A stretch of 64,000 bases of DNA from Amyelois transitella. Its lineage: Eukaryota > Arthropoda > Insecta > Lepidoptera > Pyralidae. Each line of letters starts with the position of its first letter. Within the stretch, counting starts at the first letter, position 1. The stretch covers positions 5,146,001-5,210,000 of the forward strand of contig NC_083513.1 of the NCBI RefSeq assembly GCF_032362555.1. Reading direction: 5' to 3'. The position numbers and the translations under genes are program-made. The notes beneath the pieces were generated by a model that saw nothing but the letters and a program-made list of their open reading frames with translations, had not been told where the DNA came from and made no database searches. This document shows, one piece after another, positions 10,301 through 21,400 of this stretch.

Positions 10301-13300
10301 AAAATTTAATCATTATCTTTCATTCGTTAGTTACGTTGCGTCTAAATTCTGAATAGATGGTGGTATACCTGTGACACAATCCTGGCGAGAGTAGGTTAGG
10401 GTTTTACATTAAGCAAACTTTATTTGGACCTCCACAACCCTGCAATATAATCTAACCCAGCTTGGATCACGGCTCACGCTTTTTGAGTCTGCTACCTTAA
10501 CCCTTGACCACTGATGCCAAATTTTTATGATATTAATTTTTAGCAAAGTTCAATGTAACAAAAATCACTATTTAACTTAACAAGCCGTGTGGTTCCCGGC
10601 ACCAATAAAAAAAAAGAATAGAACCATTCCATCTCGTTCCCATGGATGTCGTAAAAGGCGACTAAGGGATAGGCTTATAAACTTGGTATTCTTCTTTTAG
10701 GCGATGGGCTAGCAACCCGTCACTATTTGAATCTCAATTCTATCATTAAGCCAAACAGCTGAACGTGGCCTATCATTCTTTTCAAGACTGTTGGCTCTGT
10801 AAGGGATAAAGACGTGATCATATGTATGTATGTAACTTAACAAGCAAATCTTAATGAATTTACAGGCGAGTTCATCATCGGTCGCGTTATAAAGGCCATG
10901 AATGCCAACTGGCATCCAGCCTGCTTCCGCTGCGAGGAATGCAGCGTGGAGCTGGCCGACGCTGGGTTCATCAAGCACGCGGGCCGCGCTCTGTGCCACG
11001 CCTGCAACGCTCGCATCAAGGCGGACGGGCTTCAGAACTATATGTGCCATAAATGCCAGTAAGTACTTTTTCTCAGTGTCGCATGTTTCGATTCGAGACT
11101 GCGGGTCCGCTTTCCGAAATGCAAATGGTAGTATTTGAGTAAATTAATAGGAATTCTGAATTTGTAAAGGAGATTTTATTAATCTCTTAAGTCCATGGCA
11201 AAAATCACTGCCTGCATTCTTTAGGTATAACTGAAAACTAAACTTAAATTACTGTACGATAGAAGCCTTAAAATTTCTGTTCAGTTTAATTAAAAGATAA
11301 AACTGACTGACTGGTGAGCGCATAGGTGAATTTACTAGTAGTTGTAAAAAAACTGTTCCTTATTTGTAGGTTATTGGATTGCATAAAAATTTTGGTTTTT
11401 GTTTGTAAACCTTGGTGGTTAGTACATTTACACAACATTTATACAACTAGCATTATCTTATTTTCGCCTAGATCTTATTTCTGCCAAGATTCCTACTGAA
11501 TGTGTTTCCTCATAACAGCGGTGTTATCGACGGCGAGCCGCTGCGGTACCGCGGCGAGGTGTACCACGGGTACCACTTCACGTGCGCCACCTGCGGCGTG
11601 GAGCTCGACCACACTGCGCGAGAGGTGAAGCATCGCTCCGGGTACGCCGCTAACGATGTCGTAAGTCTAATTTGCTATTTTCTACATAAATTTGTATACT
11701 CATCATATCACACCGGTTTGAGCGGGCAGAAACTATGAATTTCCATTTTATCCCTACAGAACTCTCCCGCTTCATCTACACTCTTTACTCTTTTAATACA
11801 TACTCTATCATAGCGGGTACTCATAACAACTTTTCAAATTCGCAATTTGGTCCTTAATAGTTTAACGAGGCCGGCCCTGTCCCATATAAAACTAAAAAGG
11901 TTCTTAAATTGCGACGGTGGCTAAGCGAGCTTAGGCCTCTAATATATAGGAACGTTGATGCTTATCAAGGTTAGGTGTAGGCTCTGATTTCATGCGGCTT
12001 CCAACCATTTAAATAGAAAACTTTCAGTTTTTGTGCCTGGAGTGAATTTTTGTTTGGATCTCTTCAGTTGGTGTGAGAAGATAGTTAAATAATATACGAG
12101 TGCACTTTTCAGAACAAACTCTTCTGCTTGCGCTGCCATGACAAGATGGGTATTCCGATTTGTGGAGCTTGCCGGCGCCCTATAGAAGAGAGAATCGTCA
12201 CTGCCCTTGGGAAACATTGGCATGTGGAGGTAATATCATTTAACAATAGATACTTTTGTACTATAATAGGACCATAGGATCTCTTTACCCATGGATGTCA
12301 AAAAAGGCGACTATAGGTGTATTCATCTTGTACGATTCAGGTTTCTTTCACCAAGATTCAATATGAATCATTGTCAAATGCAACACCTCAGCTCCTCTGG
12401 AGCAGTGAAACTGTATTAATATAACGTTTGACAATGATCCTGGAATTGTTAATATATATAATATATATTGGGTTGGCATCAATAAGCGATACCTTGTATA
12501 TGTACCTATTTTGAAAATATATCTATTATATACAGGACAAATTACACAAATTGATCTGGCCTCGAAGTAAAGTTCGAGACTAGTGTTACAAAGTACTAAC
12601 TCAACGATACAGTGGCGACATCTCAACACCACAAGTCATAACAACCAATCACGCGACGCTATCCATCAAATCAGGGAAAGGTTAAATCGTGCAAGCAAAG
12701 ATTTCACGGATTGGAGCAATATTAACAACAATGTCGGGCCGCGGTCCCCAGGCATAACTGGCGGTCGAGCCCGAATCATCGCTCCCGCAACAATGCTATA
12801 TTTTATAATTAAAACGTTATACATACGTATAGATAAACACCCAAGCCAATAAACAAAATCTATTGTGCCACAGACAAGCACACTACCGCTGCGTCACAGA
12901 AGCCTGAATATAAGATTTTCAAAAGCAAGAAAAATACCTTACTTTTATCTTATGTTTACTAAGTTTACTGCTTGACAAATAAATAATACATTAAGGGATG
13001 ACATAGCTCTTATAGTAACATTTTCCCAAAGTTAACTATTTGCAAATGGGGTCAAAAACATTTTATAAATAATGATTTTATTCACCATTAGCAGAGAATC
13101 TCGAAAATTCACTACATGTCCAAGTTTCATAAAATTGTATTTCAGCATTTCGTGTGCGCCAAATGCGAGAAACCATTCCATGGTCACCGTCACTACGAGA
13201 GGAAGGGTCTGGCGTACTGCGAGCAACATTACCACCAGTTGTTCGGCAATCTCTGTTATGTCTGCAATCAAGTTATCGCCGGGGACGGTTAGTAGCATAC

Positions 13301-13869
13301 AACAGACTGTTTTTTTTTTAAATTTCAGCTGTAGTACAAATATTGACAAGGCATTGTCTTATATTCTCTTCCGCTTTAAGCTTCACCAAATAGACCGAAG
13401 ACATATACCTATGCCTATCATATAAACGTTAGTGAATAAACCCACTGGACTAATGACTAATACTGTATTACATCTCAAGCATATTATGCATTATTGAACT
13501 GGCGATAATCGAATACGTAATAAAGAATGTAAAAGCCCAGAATCAATAAATCAACTACTATAGTTGAACATAATAGAAAAAGTATGATGTCGCTTAAGAC
13601 TTAATAGATAAGAAGGTGTAACTTTGAAGGTTAAATTTCCTTATCAGTGTAACAAAATCAATGATTACCGTTTGACAGTGTTCACGGCGCTGAACAAGGC
13701 GTGGTGTGTCCACCATTTCGCGTGTGCCGTGTGCGACGCGCCGCTCAGCACCAAGAGCAAGTTCTACGAGTACGACGAGAGGCCCGCCTGCCGCCGCTGC
13801 TACGAGAGGTTCCCGCAGGAGCTACGCCGTAGGCTGAGGCGGGCGCACCACTATACGGTGCGACGATAG
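7358..13869 (+). CDS. stck/LIMS1: PINCH / LIMS adaptor, five LIM domains (steamer duck)
   Basis: PINCH binds integrin-linked kinase and, with parvin, links integrins to actin at cell-matrix junctions. Coding exons: 7358-7383, 9421-9534, 10090-10202, 10866-11058, 11519-11660, 12113-12229, 13146-13287, 13679-13869 (TAG). All phases join and give 345 residues. Five LIM domains carry regularly spaced Cys/His zinc ligands: CTRC..., CGKC..., CHKC..., CGAC..., CYVC.... [53 protein letters not shown] and [16 protein letters not shown] are signature PINCH strings. The first exon adds [12 protein letters not shown] in frame. An internal ATG at 9431 (MSLDNMFC) matches the start known in flies, so either start may be used. 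Introns hold a MITE and several SINEs. Confidence 0.93.
7537..8598. mobile_element. Non-autonomous DNA element with CAGTGTTGCC terminal repeats
   Basis: The left end reads CAGTGTTGCCCACTTGGCAA and the right end, reverse-complemented, CAGTGTTGCCAACTCCG. Both are followed by TGTAGCTAG and by GTTGC/AGCTAC-rich subterminal motifs. The flanks CTGGTCTG and CTGTCTGT are similar, possibly a worn 8-bp duplication as in hAT elements. There is no transposase. A short interspersed element A is nested inside. It lies in PINCH intron 1. Confidence 0.55.
7804..8049 (-). mobile_element. Short interspersed element A, near full length
   Basis: The inverted tail ACATACATACATATG leads into CACGTCTATATCCCTTG and the copy ends GTGCCGGGAACCACATAGC. 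It is inserted in the MITE of PINCH intron 1, so it is younger than that MITE. Confidence 0.75.
10585..10833 (+). mobile_element. Short interspersed element A with 11-12 bp target duplication
   Basis: AACTTAACAAG precedes the GCCGTGTGGTTCCCGG start (10574-10584) and follows the ATGTATGTA tail (10834-10844). A short internal deletion removed part of the CTCTGTCTACCCCGCAAG block. It ends 22 bases before a PINCH exon, close to the branch-point region. Confidence 0.8.
12265..12318 (+). repeat. Short interspersed element A fragment
   Basis: AATAGGACCATAGGATCTC and CCATGGATGTCAAAAAAGGCG match the 5' third of element A. The rest is missing. It lies in a PINCH intron. Confidence 0.5.
12480..12900 (-). 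repeat. Decayed tRNA-derived SINE, with foreign middle
   Basis: The outer parts match the SINE at 63468-63725: GGACAAATTACAC...CCTCGAAGTAAAGTTCGAGAC and TACTAACTCAACGATAC at one end, and CACAGACAAGCACACTACCGCTGCG at the other. The middle (about 12610-12760) is absent from that copy and may be an insertion. The SINE's own B box is degraded. PINCH intron. Confidence 0.5.
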
Positions 13870-14101
13870 AACGTCTACGAAACCCATAGATTGACAGCGC
13901 CGCGCATTCGATAACGGAATTTTCAAAACAAATTAACTGTGTAATTCTAGTATATTTTAAAGTAAATCACTGCTGGAATTTTTTTTAATTCTATCTCAAA
14001 AATAATTTAGTAATGTTCTCTGAGATACCTAATATTTAATAATCAATTAATTATTTATTAAGAGTTGTACTAGTTGATCTGGTTTAGGAAATTGTAATAT
14101 A
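13870..14101 (+). other. PINCH 3' flank, cut by transposon insertion
   Basis: AT-rich DNA after the PINCH stop with no clear AATAAA before the Tigger element starts. The 3' UTR may end here unseen or continue beyond the transposon. Confidence 0.4.
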
Positions 14102-16216
14102 CAGTGAAACCTGGTTAATTGGGATCTCAAGGGACCAAGACATATGTACCAATTATTGAGAGTTTCCAATAATCCAGTTTTCCAATTAAACAGGTTTAAA
14201 ATTATAGTTGTCTCATTTACAGAGGCCCCTTTACAGAGGTAGAAATGTGCCTTTATTCTTTTATTAGACGTGGAAATGTTAATAAAAATGCGTATTTTTG
14301 GTGTTAAGAATTTAATGTAGTAGATATGATTGTACTACATATAAAAAAAAACAATATTGTAACGATTATGACTTAAAGTAATCGGTAATGGTTGTTTGTA
14401 CTTGATTGCTAGTTGCTGAAACCTGTTTCTCGATATAATAAATTCGATCAAAAATATTAGAATCATCAACATTTGACATTTCGAAATACTTGTGTAAAGT
14501 TTCTAAAGCTTCCATTGCCTCACACTTTGAAATTTTCACTGGAGTCTCTTCACAGTCTTCTTCCTCTTCTTCTTCTTCTGTGTCCAAAGAAGAATACATA
14601 GCAACTATGTCATCATCATTGAGCTCCTCTGAAATGAGTACATTATTATCCATAGAAACGAAATCCTGAAAAGTCGCCTGTTGCTCATTCCTACATTCAG
14701 TAAATAATTTATCCCATTCTGGAAAAGTTTCACAGATCTCTGGCTCCTCTTGTAGGCTCTCAGGTTCAGATACATTCGTGACTTTGAATCCAGCTTTTTT
14801 GAAGCAATTACTAATTGTAGTTTTGCTAACAGAAAACCAAGCTTTTCTCGCAAATCTCATGGCCTGGAGGATGTTAATTTCTGGGCTTTTATCCTCTTCT
14901 ATAGATTTAAGAACATACTGAACAACTTCCTTCCTGTAGTAAACCTTAAAGTTGTTGATAATACCCTGATCCATGGGCTGTAATTTACTTGTGGTATTGG
15001 CGGGTAAGTACAATAATGTAACATAGTCTAATTTGGGCATATTGTTGTGAGCTGTGCAGTTGTCAACAAACATAATGATCTTTCGTTTTTGGGCCCTCAT
15101 ATCGGCGTTCACTTTTTTTAACCAATCTGCAAATAATTCAGAAGTCATCCAGGCCTTTTTATTGTTTTTATAATTAACAGGCAACATTTTAATAACCTTG
15201 AAGCATCTTGGGCTCTTAGATTTTCCAATTAAAAGAAGTGGCAGTTTTTCAGTCCCAGACATATTTGCACTTACAAGTACTGTGACTCGATCTTTACTCA
15301 ATTTACCACCATGGCAAGGCTGACCTTTGAACGTAAATGTTTTATCCGGAAGACACTTGTAGAATAAGCCCGCTTCATCGGCGTTGAATACGTCATCGGG
15401 GGAATAATCGTGTAATAAAGCTGGAAGGTTTTTAATCCACTCATTACATTCGTTATTGTCCACAGAATTGCTCTCGCCACAAACATTTTTGAATGTGATA
15501 TCGTTTCTTTTCTTAAATCCTTCCAACCACCCATTACTGCCAGAAAAATTATCAAAATGGAGCTTTTTTGCAAATTCTTCAGCTTTCTCTTTAATCATTG
15601 GTCCGCTTATTGGAATGTTATTATTCCGTACCTGCTTTATCCATGTACAGAGACACTTTTTAAGTTCAGGATACTCTGCGGCTCGTATTCGTTTGAGTTT
15701 TCCTTTTCCATCAATACACTGAGACCGAATTTTCTCGTTATTTTGAATAATTCTACACAGGGTTGACTTTGGTATGTTATTCTCCCTACACAGTTCATCA
15801 CGCGACTTTCCACAATCATAATCTGATAGAAGTTTTAATTTTTCAGATACTGATAACGTTTTATATTTACGTTTAGACATTTTGTACACTTTTATTTCCT
15901 TGTTTTAAGATCAAAACCTGAGATAGTACTGATAAACAAAGCATGCGCGGAAGACGATGCGAAATGTTTGTAAACAAACATGTCAAAACGTGTTCAGACC
16001 TGATTAATTTGTCTCACTTATACAGATAATTGAGCTACACAATCTCAATTATAGAGGTAAACATCGAAAAAGTCTTAGAATCCAAATCTCATTTAACCAG
16101 TTTCAAAAAGTCCTATTAACAGAGGTAATTTAATGAAAAAGAACCGGGACCTCATTGCAACTCTTAATAATAGAGGTTTCTCACTTATCCAGGTCCCACT
16201 TAACCAGGTTTCACTG
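14102..16216 (-). mobile_element. Tigger/pogo-type DNA transposon, apparently complete
   Basis: The ends are CAGTGAAACCTGGTTAATT on the left and, reverse-complemented, CAGTGAAACCTGGTTAAGT on the right. About 25 bp match with two mismatches. Both ends abut TA (14100-14101 and 16217-16218), the target duplication of Tc1/mariner-pogo elements. The 2,115-bp element has one uninterrupted transposase frame on the minus strand and subterminal ACAGAGGT motifs near each end. Such preservation suggests recent insertion. It lies just downstream of PINCH. Confidence 0.9.
14366..15880 (-). CDS. Tigger-like transposase (CENP-B HTH + DDE_1)
   Basis: This is the cut-and-paste transposase of the surrounding element. 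The 504-residue frame starts at the ATG giving MSKRKYKTLSVSEK; the GTG nine bases upstream is a less likely start. Residues 1-60 are a CENP-B N-terminal helix-turn-helix (EKLKLLSDYDCGKSRDEL..., IPKSTLCRII). Residues 75-140 form the CENP-B-type second DNA-binding domain (ISGPMIKEKAEEFAKKL..., GSNGWLEGFKKRN). The catalytic core shows VFNADEAGLFY (first Asp), IIMFVDNCTAHN (second Asp) and NTTSKLQPMDQGIINNFK (third Asp): the DDD triad expected of the pogo/Tigger group. An acidic Glu-rich stretch lies near the C-terminus. No stop or frameshift interrupts it. Host domestication is unlikely, because the terminal repeats are intact. Confidence 0.92.
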   Translation of the reverse strand: MSKRKYKTLSVSEKLKLLSDYDCGKSRDELCRENNIPKSTLCRIIQNNEKIRSQCIDGKGKLKRIRAAEYPELKKCLCTWIKQVRNNNIPISGPMIKEKAEEFAKKLHFDNFSGSNGWLEGFKKRNDITFKNVCGESNSVDNNECNEWIKNLPALLHDYSPDDVFNADEAGLFYKCLPDKTFTFKGQPCHGGKLSKDRVTVLVSANMSGTEKLPLLLIGKSKSPRCFKVIKMLPVNYKNNKKAWMTSELFADWLKKVNADMRAQKRKIIMFVDNCTAHNNMPKLDYVTLLYLPANTTSKLQPMDQGIINNFKVYYRKEVVQYVLKSIEEDKSPEINILQAMRFARKAWFSVSKTTISNCFKKAGFKVTNVSEPESLQEEPEICETFPEWDKLFTECRNEQQATFQDFVSMDNNVLISEELNDDDIVAMYSSLDTEEEEEEEDCEETPVKISKCEAMEALETLHKYFEMSNVDDSNIFDRIYYIEKQVSATSNQVQTTITDYFKS

Positions 16217-16572
16217 TATTCATAACAATGTGGCTTCATATTTAGGTAATAAAGATTGTATGCAAATTATGCTATACTGATACTAAAAACTAATATGTAT
16301 TTCAAATTTATAATTATAATAAGAAATATACATAGGTAACTTCGAAGTTACTATATTTTTATGGCTTTAACTAATGCCTTGGCCAAGGACTGTCTAAAAT
16401 TGTTTGTGATTAGTAAACATTTGTAGGACATGTTAATCCAATTAACTTAAGATTAAAAAATATATTTTAAGAAATATATCTGAAGAAAAGTGCCTTAATA
16501 AATTTGTTTATACACTAAGAAAACTTTAATTTTTAGCTATTTATTACAAAATATTTACCATACATATAAATA

Positions 16573-16835
16573 ACTAGCTGTGCCCGCGACTTACTCCGCG
16601 CGGAATAGTTATTTTGGGCATCATTGGAACCCTCAAGGTTAAATAATTTTCCCCGCTTTTTTCAAATTTTCCATTACTTCTTCGCTCCTAAAAGTTGCAG
16701 CGTGATGTTATATAGACTAAATCCTTCCTCAATAAACGGTCTATTCAACACAAAAATAATTTTTCGAACCAGTAGTTCCTTAGATTAGCGCGGTCAAACA
16801 AACAAACTCTTCAGCTTTATAATATATACAGTATA
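16573..16835 (-). repeat. Interspersed repeat, family B
   Basis: Inverted copy: ACTAGCTGTGCCCGCGACTT at its left edge and CAAACAAACTCTTCAGCTTT at its right. It lies between the Tigger element and the TTAA element; no gene overlaps it. Confidence 0.75.
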
Positions 16836-17092
16836 GATACAGTATAGATTAAAACCTAGCAATAATATATCAATGAATAAAACCATATTTGTAATAGTAG
16901 AGGGAATGTATTTCAAAGTCCAAGATAAGCTAAGAAAACACATTTATACTGTAATCACTTTATGTAATACTGCTACACTAACACTCGGAAAAATTGTTAA
17001 GATCTCCTATTAAATTTCATTATAATTTATGCTTACAGTTATATAGAATATATACACAGTATTTCAAATGCTGAATGAAAGGTAACTGTTAA

Positions 17093-18181
17093 CCGATTCG
17101 TTGCGGATGACACGGCAGTCGTGTCATATATTTTTTTAACGTGTGGCGTATGACTCGGTAGACGTGCCATTTTAAAATTGATTGTATCTCTCTCAACTTT
17201 CGTTTTAGAAGATTCTACCCTGAACAAATAATCCTAGTTTTTTACGTAAATCAAGCCTGTAGGGTTCGTTTCTGAATATTCTATGAAATAGAATAAATCA
17301 GGGATTTTCAACCTTTTTTATATTGTATTAATATTAATAACCAAAACAAAGCGGCACTTATTATTATTTTACTAATTTATTATTACGGCAATAACGGCCT
17401 AGTGCATTCGTGAGTAGTCTCTTCTTTACTGTAGGTCAAATAATCATCATAAGGCTGAGAGTCGGGGAGTTCTTCTTGCTTTAGTATAGTTTAGGTTTCA
17501 TAATTTAGTTTTCTTTGGCAAAAGTTCTTTCGTGAACAAAGTCTGAGATTCGAAACTAAAATTTTCAGTTTCGCAGATGAAGGCATTAAGTACCACGTTT
17601 TGTAACTTTGTTTTGATCTGAAAAATGAATGAAAAAAAAATGAAACTACAACGAGTGTAAAACATTACTAATATTATGTATTACCTAAAAACATTATTTT
17701 GATCTAAAAATTAATGAAAAAAAAAACTGAAACTACAACGAGTGTTTAACATTACTAATATTATGTATTACCTAAAAACATTATTTGAATTTAACATCGA
17801 ATGTAGTTTACATCGGACACACACATCTATTTAATTAACCTCACTCACTCATTTTTTAACTTCGAAACCTACAAAATGTTTGCTACCTCTGAACAGAAAA
17901 GTAACTTGCCAGCCATTTTCAGGAAAACACTTAATAAACTCACTCAAAAAATACTTAAAACGACGTTACCTTCCGCTTACATGCGTGGTTTGCTTTCAAT
18001 TAAGTGAATCAAGTCATTACACGTGTAAAAACCAAGAAAAAGAATATAAATTTTCAGACATGGCGGGTGACACGGCTACCGTGTCACCAAACGCTATGGC
18101 GTTTGACACGGCGGACGTGTCACAAAATATTTGTATGCCGCAACTGCTAAGTGTTTAAAAATGTGCGCCGCAACGAATCGG
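17093..18181. mobile_element. piggyBac-like non-autonomous element flanked by TTAA
   Basis: CCGATTCGTTGCGG follows TTAA at the left end. Its exact reverse complement CCGCAACGAATCGG precedes TTAA at the right end. TTAA duplication is the hallmark of the piggyBac superfamily. The 1,089-bp element lacks a transposase. Near each end lie small palindromes built on GACACGGC...CGTGTCA (about 17108-17126, 17140-17172, 18066-18086, 18099-18121). An internal 86-bp tandem duplication is listed separately. Confidence 0.75.
17611..17783. repeat. 86-bp direct tandem duplication
   Basis: Two adjoining units each begin TTTTGATCT, contain GAAACTACAACGAGTGT and end TATTACCTAAAAACATTA. They are about 90 percent alike. 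They lie inside the TTAA-flanked element. Confidence 0.8.
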
Positions 18182-18414
18182 TTAACAAGATCGCAAATAA
18201 ATATAAATTGCTCACATTTCACAAATTCCAACAAATTAACACAACAAATAACTACCTAGTCATCATTCGTAGCTCTCATTTACATTGTTTGAAAACTACA
18301 AATATGACCTAACAAACAGTCGTTGGTGTTTTGACTCTATGTAACATTCTGGTAATTTTAGAACCAGAGTTATAAACTCAGTTGATAAAATATCTCAACT
18401 ATGTGTATACTAGT

Positions 18415-21400
18415 TTAGTTATCCTTCTTCATCCTCGTGCTGGTCATACGATAGATGATGGAGTCTCTGCCAGGATCCATATCCATGATGGCGTAAACAA
18501 TGGCCACGAGGCTGAACGCGAACACGATGCTGAACCAAAGGATGATGTTGAAAATGGCGGAGAAGTTAGAATCGGCTGTAATATTAGACTGAAAAGAAAA
18601 TTTAGTGCATTATTTTCAAAAGAAAATCTTTTATTTCATTGAAAATATGATTTATTTAAGCCTCTTTCCTCTTGGTGGAAATCCCGGTCAAATCCTCATC
18701 TCTGGAAAGGGGCTCAGGGTGCGCCTTTCGACCATGATCCAAGATTGGGTAAGTCAAGTCATTTATCAGTCATCATGAACTGACTCCCTTCTGACTTCTG
18801 AAACTTTGGATAATGGCAAATCTATAAAATTTTACACATACATATAGTGAAGTCATGTTGAAAAGACTGAAAGGCCATGACCAATAAGAAAAAAAATATT
18901 TGCCTTATTCCTTAGTCGCTTTTACAACATCCATTGAAAGATATAGATTGGACTTACTCTTAAGGGACGGGAGCTACAAGATACTGCCAAGAAACACACG
19001 GCACTATATATTTTTATCTTTGCCAATATATCTTTCATAGCATATTCCCAAGTTCATTATACATACAAGCTTTTATTTCAGTTGACTTTATTTTAAAAAA
19101 AAAATTAATACTGTGATAAAGATAGAAATGTTTGAATGTAATAAAGAAATTCATACATTATTATCGCTTCGGAGCATATTGGTAGAACGGATCATTCTTC
19201 TTGTATGGGCAACATCGCTAGTTACAACAGCCACTAGAACAGATCCATCGTAGGCCCTCGAGAAGGCTTTGCTAAATGCTATCAAAGCATCTCCTGTAAG
19301 GAACATTTTTTTTATAAAAACAATAATATAGTTAACTTATAAAACAACCTTATTTTCCAAGTTAAGATTATCATGTTTTGTTTAATGCAATTTAAATTCT
19401 ACGAAGCAATTGATTGAGAATATATGTTAGAATTTTTAACAGTTTGTTAATAAATAGAAAGCAATTTTTTTACTGACCTAAAAGCTTTTTGGCTTCCTTA
19501 GTTTGGGGAGAGTAAGGCCCATGGAAATCTGAAAGAGCATGAAGTGACAAAAATCGGAAGCTGTAGAAGTCAACTAAATTATCTGTATTGATGAGATCAA
19601 TCTGAAATGAAAAAACATAATTAACATTATTATTTTATAAACAACAAAGAGCATTGGTAGTTGAAGCGGTGAGGTGCCGTTAAAATGTGTGATGCGCATA
19701 AAGGTACAGGTTCGAATGCCACTTTGGCCATGTAGACTATTTTCAAAGTTATGTTCATCAGTTTGAGTACTATACCAATGCTCTTATGGTGAGGGAAAAC
19801 ATTGTGACAAAACCATTCAGGTGACTGGATGCATAACCATGATTGATCCAATATGTTTTTTTATTTTTTTATAATTATACTAAAGTGCTAAGAAGGCAAA
19901 ATTTTTCAACATTAGTTTTTCTAGATTTTAGTGTACAAAAAGTCACGGCTATGGGTACCTGCTATTTGATACAGGTAATTCAATATGGGTTAGATTTACC
20001 TGCAATGGTTGCAGAGATCAGATTGGAGTGGCTTTGTGTAAAAACCTGACCCACCTAATCCAGGATCCATGGTTAAAGGAAAAGTTTATATATAGAGAAG
20101 AAGATTTGAGAATGGCATAATTAATATTATATCTTAAATTATGAAAGTTGGTGAAGAGCTGCATCTGCACCTTTCAATCAATTATATCAAATCTTTGATC
20201 CTAAAGGGATATTCATATAAAACCTTCCTTTGCAGGCAGGAAATCAATAAGTTTTTAGTATATAGTTACCTTTTCAGTTAAAGCCTTCAACATCTCCAAC
20301 TCTGAAAGGAAGTGTGCATCTTCTTCGATATTATATTTCAAGTACTCCAAATTTTGTCTGGTTGGTTTCACAGGTTGAATTTCTCCAAATATACGATGGT
20401 AGGCAGCCAACTAAAATGTTATACAATTAATGTACAAAACCATTTTAATTATTACATTAATCACATTTAATGCCGAATGACTACATAGCCAACTGTAAGT
20501 AGTTGTTTTTCTCCTTTCCATACTAGTATTTGCTTGTTAGGGCTGTCAAAATATTATAATTATTTTCTTACCTGGTCTTTGTCTGACAAATTGACTTTAA
20601 CCACATTATTTGCATTATTTTGGTAATGTTGGTGAATTCTATGTCTCAAAGCTTCATATGAATCCGGTTCAAATTCATCAATTTTCAGGGGAAAATTCTT
20701 GGAATTCAAGTCAGCCTGAACAAAAATAAATAACAAAACCCTTAATTATGTACTTTTCTACTTACCAATTTGTAAAATCAATTTAATGGGAAGCAAAATA
20801 TATTTTCAGTAGTTAACTATATTTTACAAATGTGATTTAGATACATTTAATATTATGAACTTAACTTATATCTATGATTATCATAACACTTACAGCATCT
20901 GTGAGGGAGGTAGCACCATCAATATAAACTTCTACAACAGCTTCTGGAGTACTGAAGGGATCACTTATATACATACCATCCCATTGGGAACTCTAAAACA
21001 AAAAAAATTGAAGTAAGTCTTTTCATGGCTTTGTAATATTTGGTTAAACTCTTGAAACGGGCCACCGCCGGAGAGGGGTGGGGAGGGGGCAGAGGGATGG
21101 GGGAGGGGTTAACACCCCCCCTCCCGTGACCCCCCCTTGCCGGAAGCCTATAGTTTTTTTTTTACGAATTTTTAAAGTTTTCATATAAAAAGTGTGCTAA
21201 AGGTCATTAACCGCCAGATGGGCAAGGGAGGGGAAAGTCAGAAGGGATGAAAGGGGTGAAGGTGAGCTAAACCTAACCTAACCTATACGTACTGTCTATT
21301 ATACTTTTTTACTCAGTTTGAACGCTCCGCTCGCTTCGCTCGCTCCGCTTTGGTGGTTTACACCAACCTAACCTAACCTAACCAAACCGAGTTGATTTGT

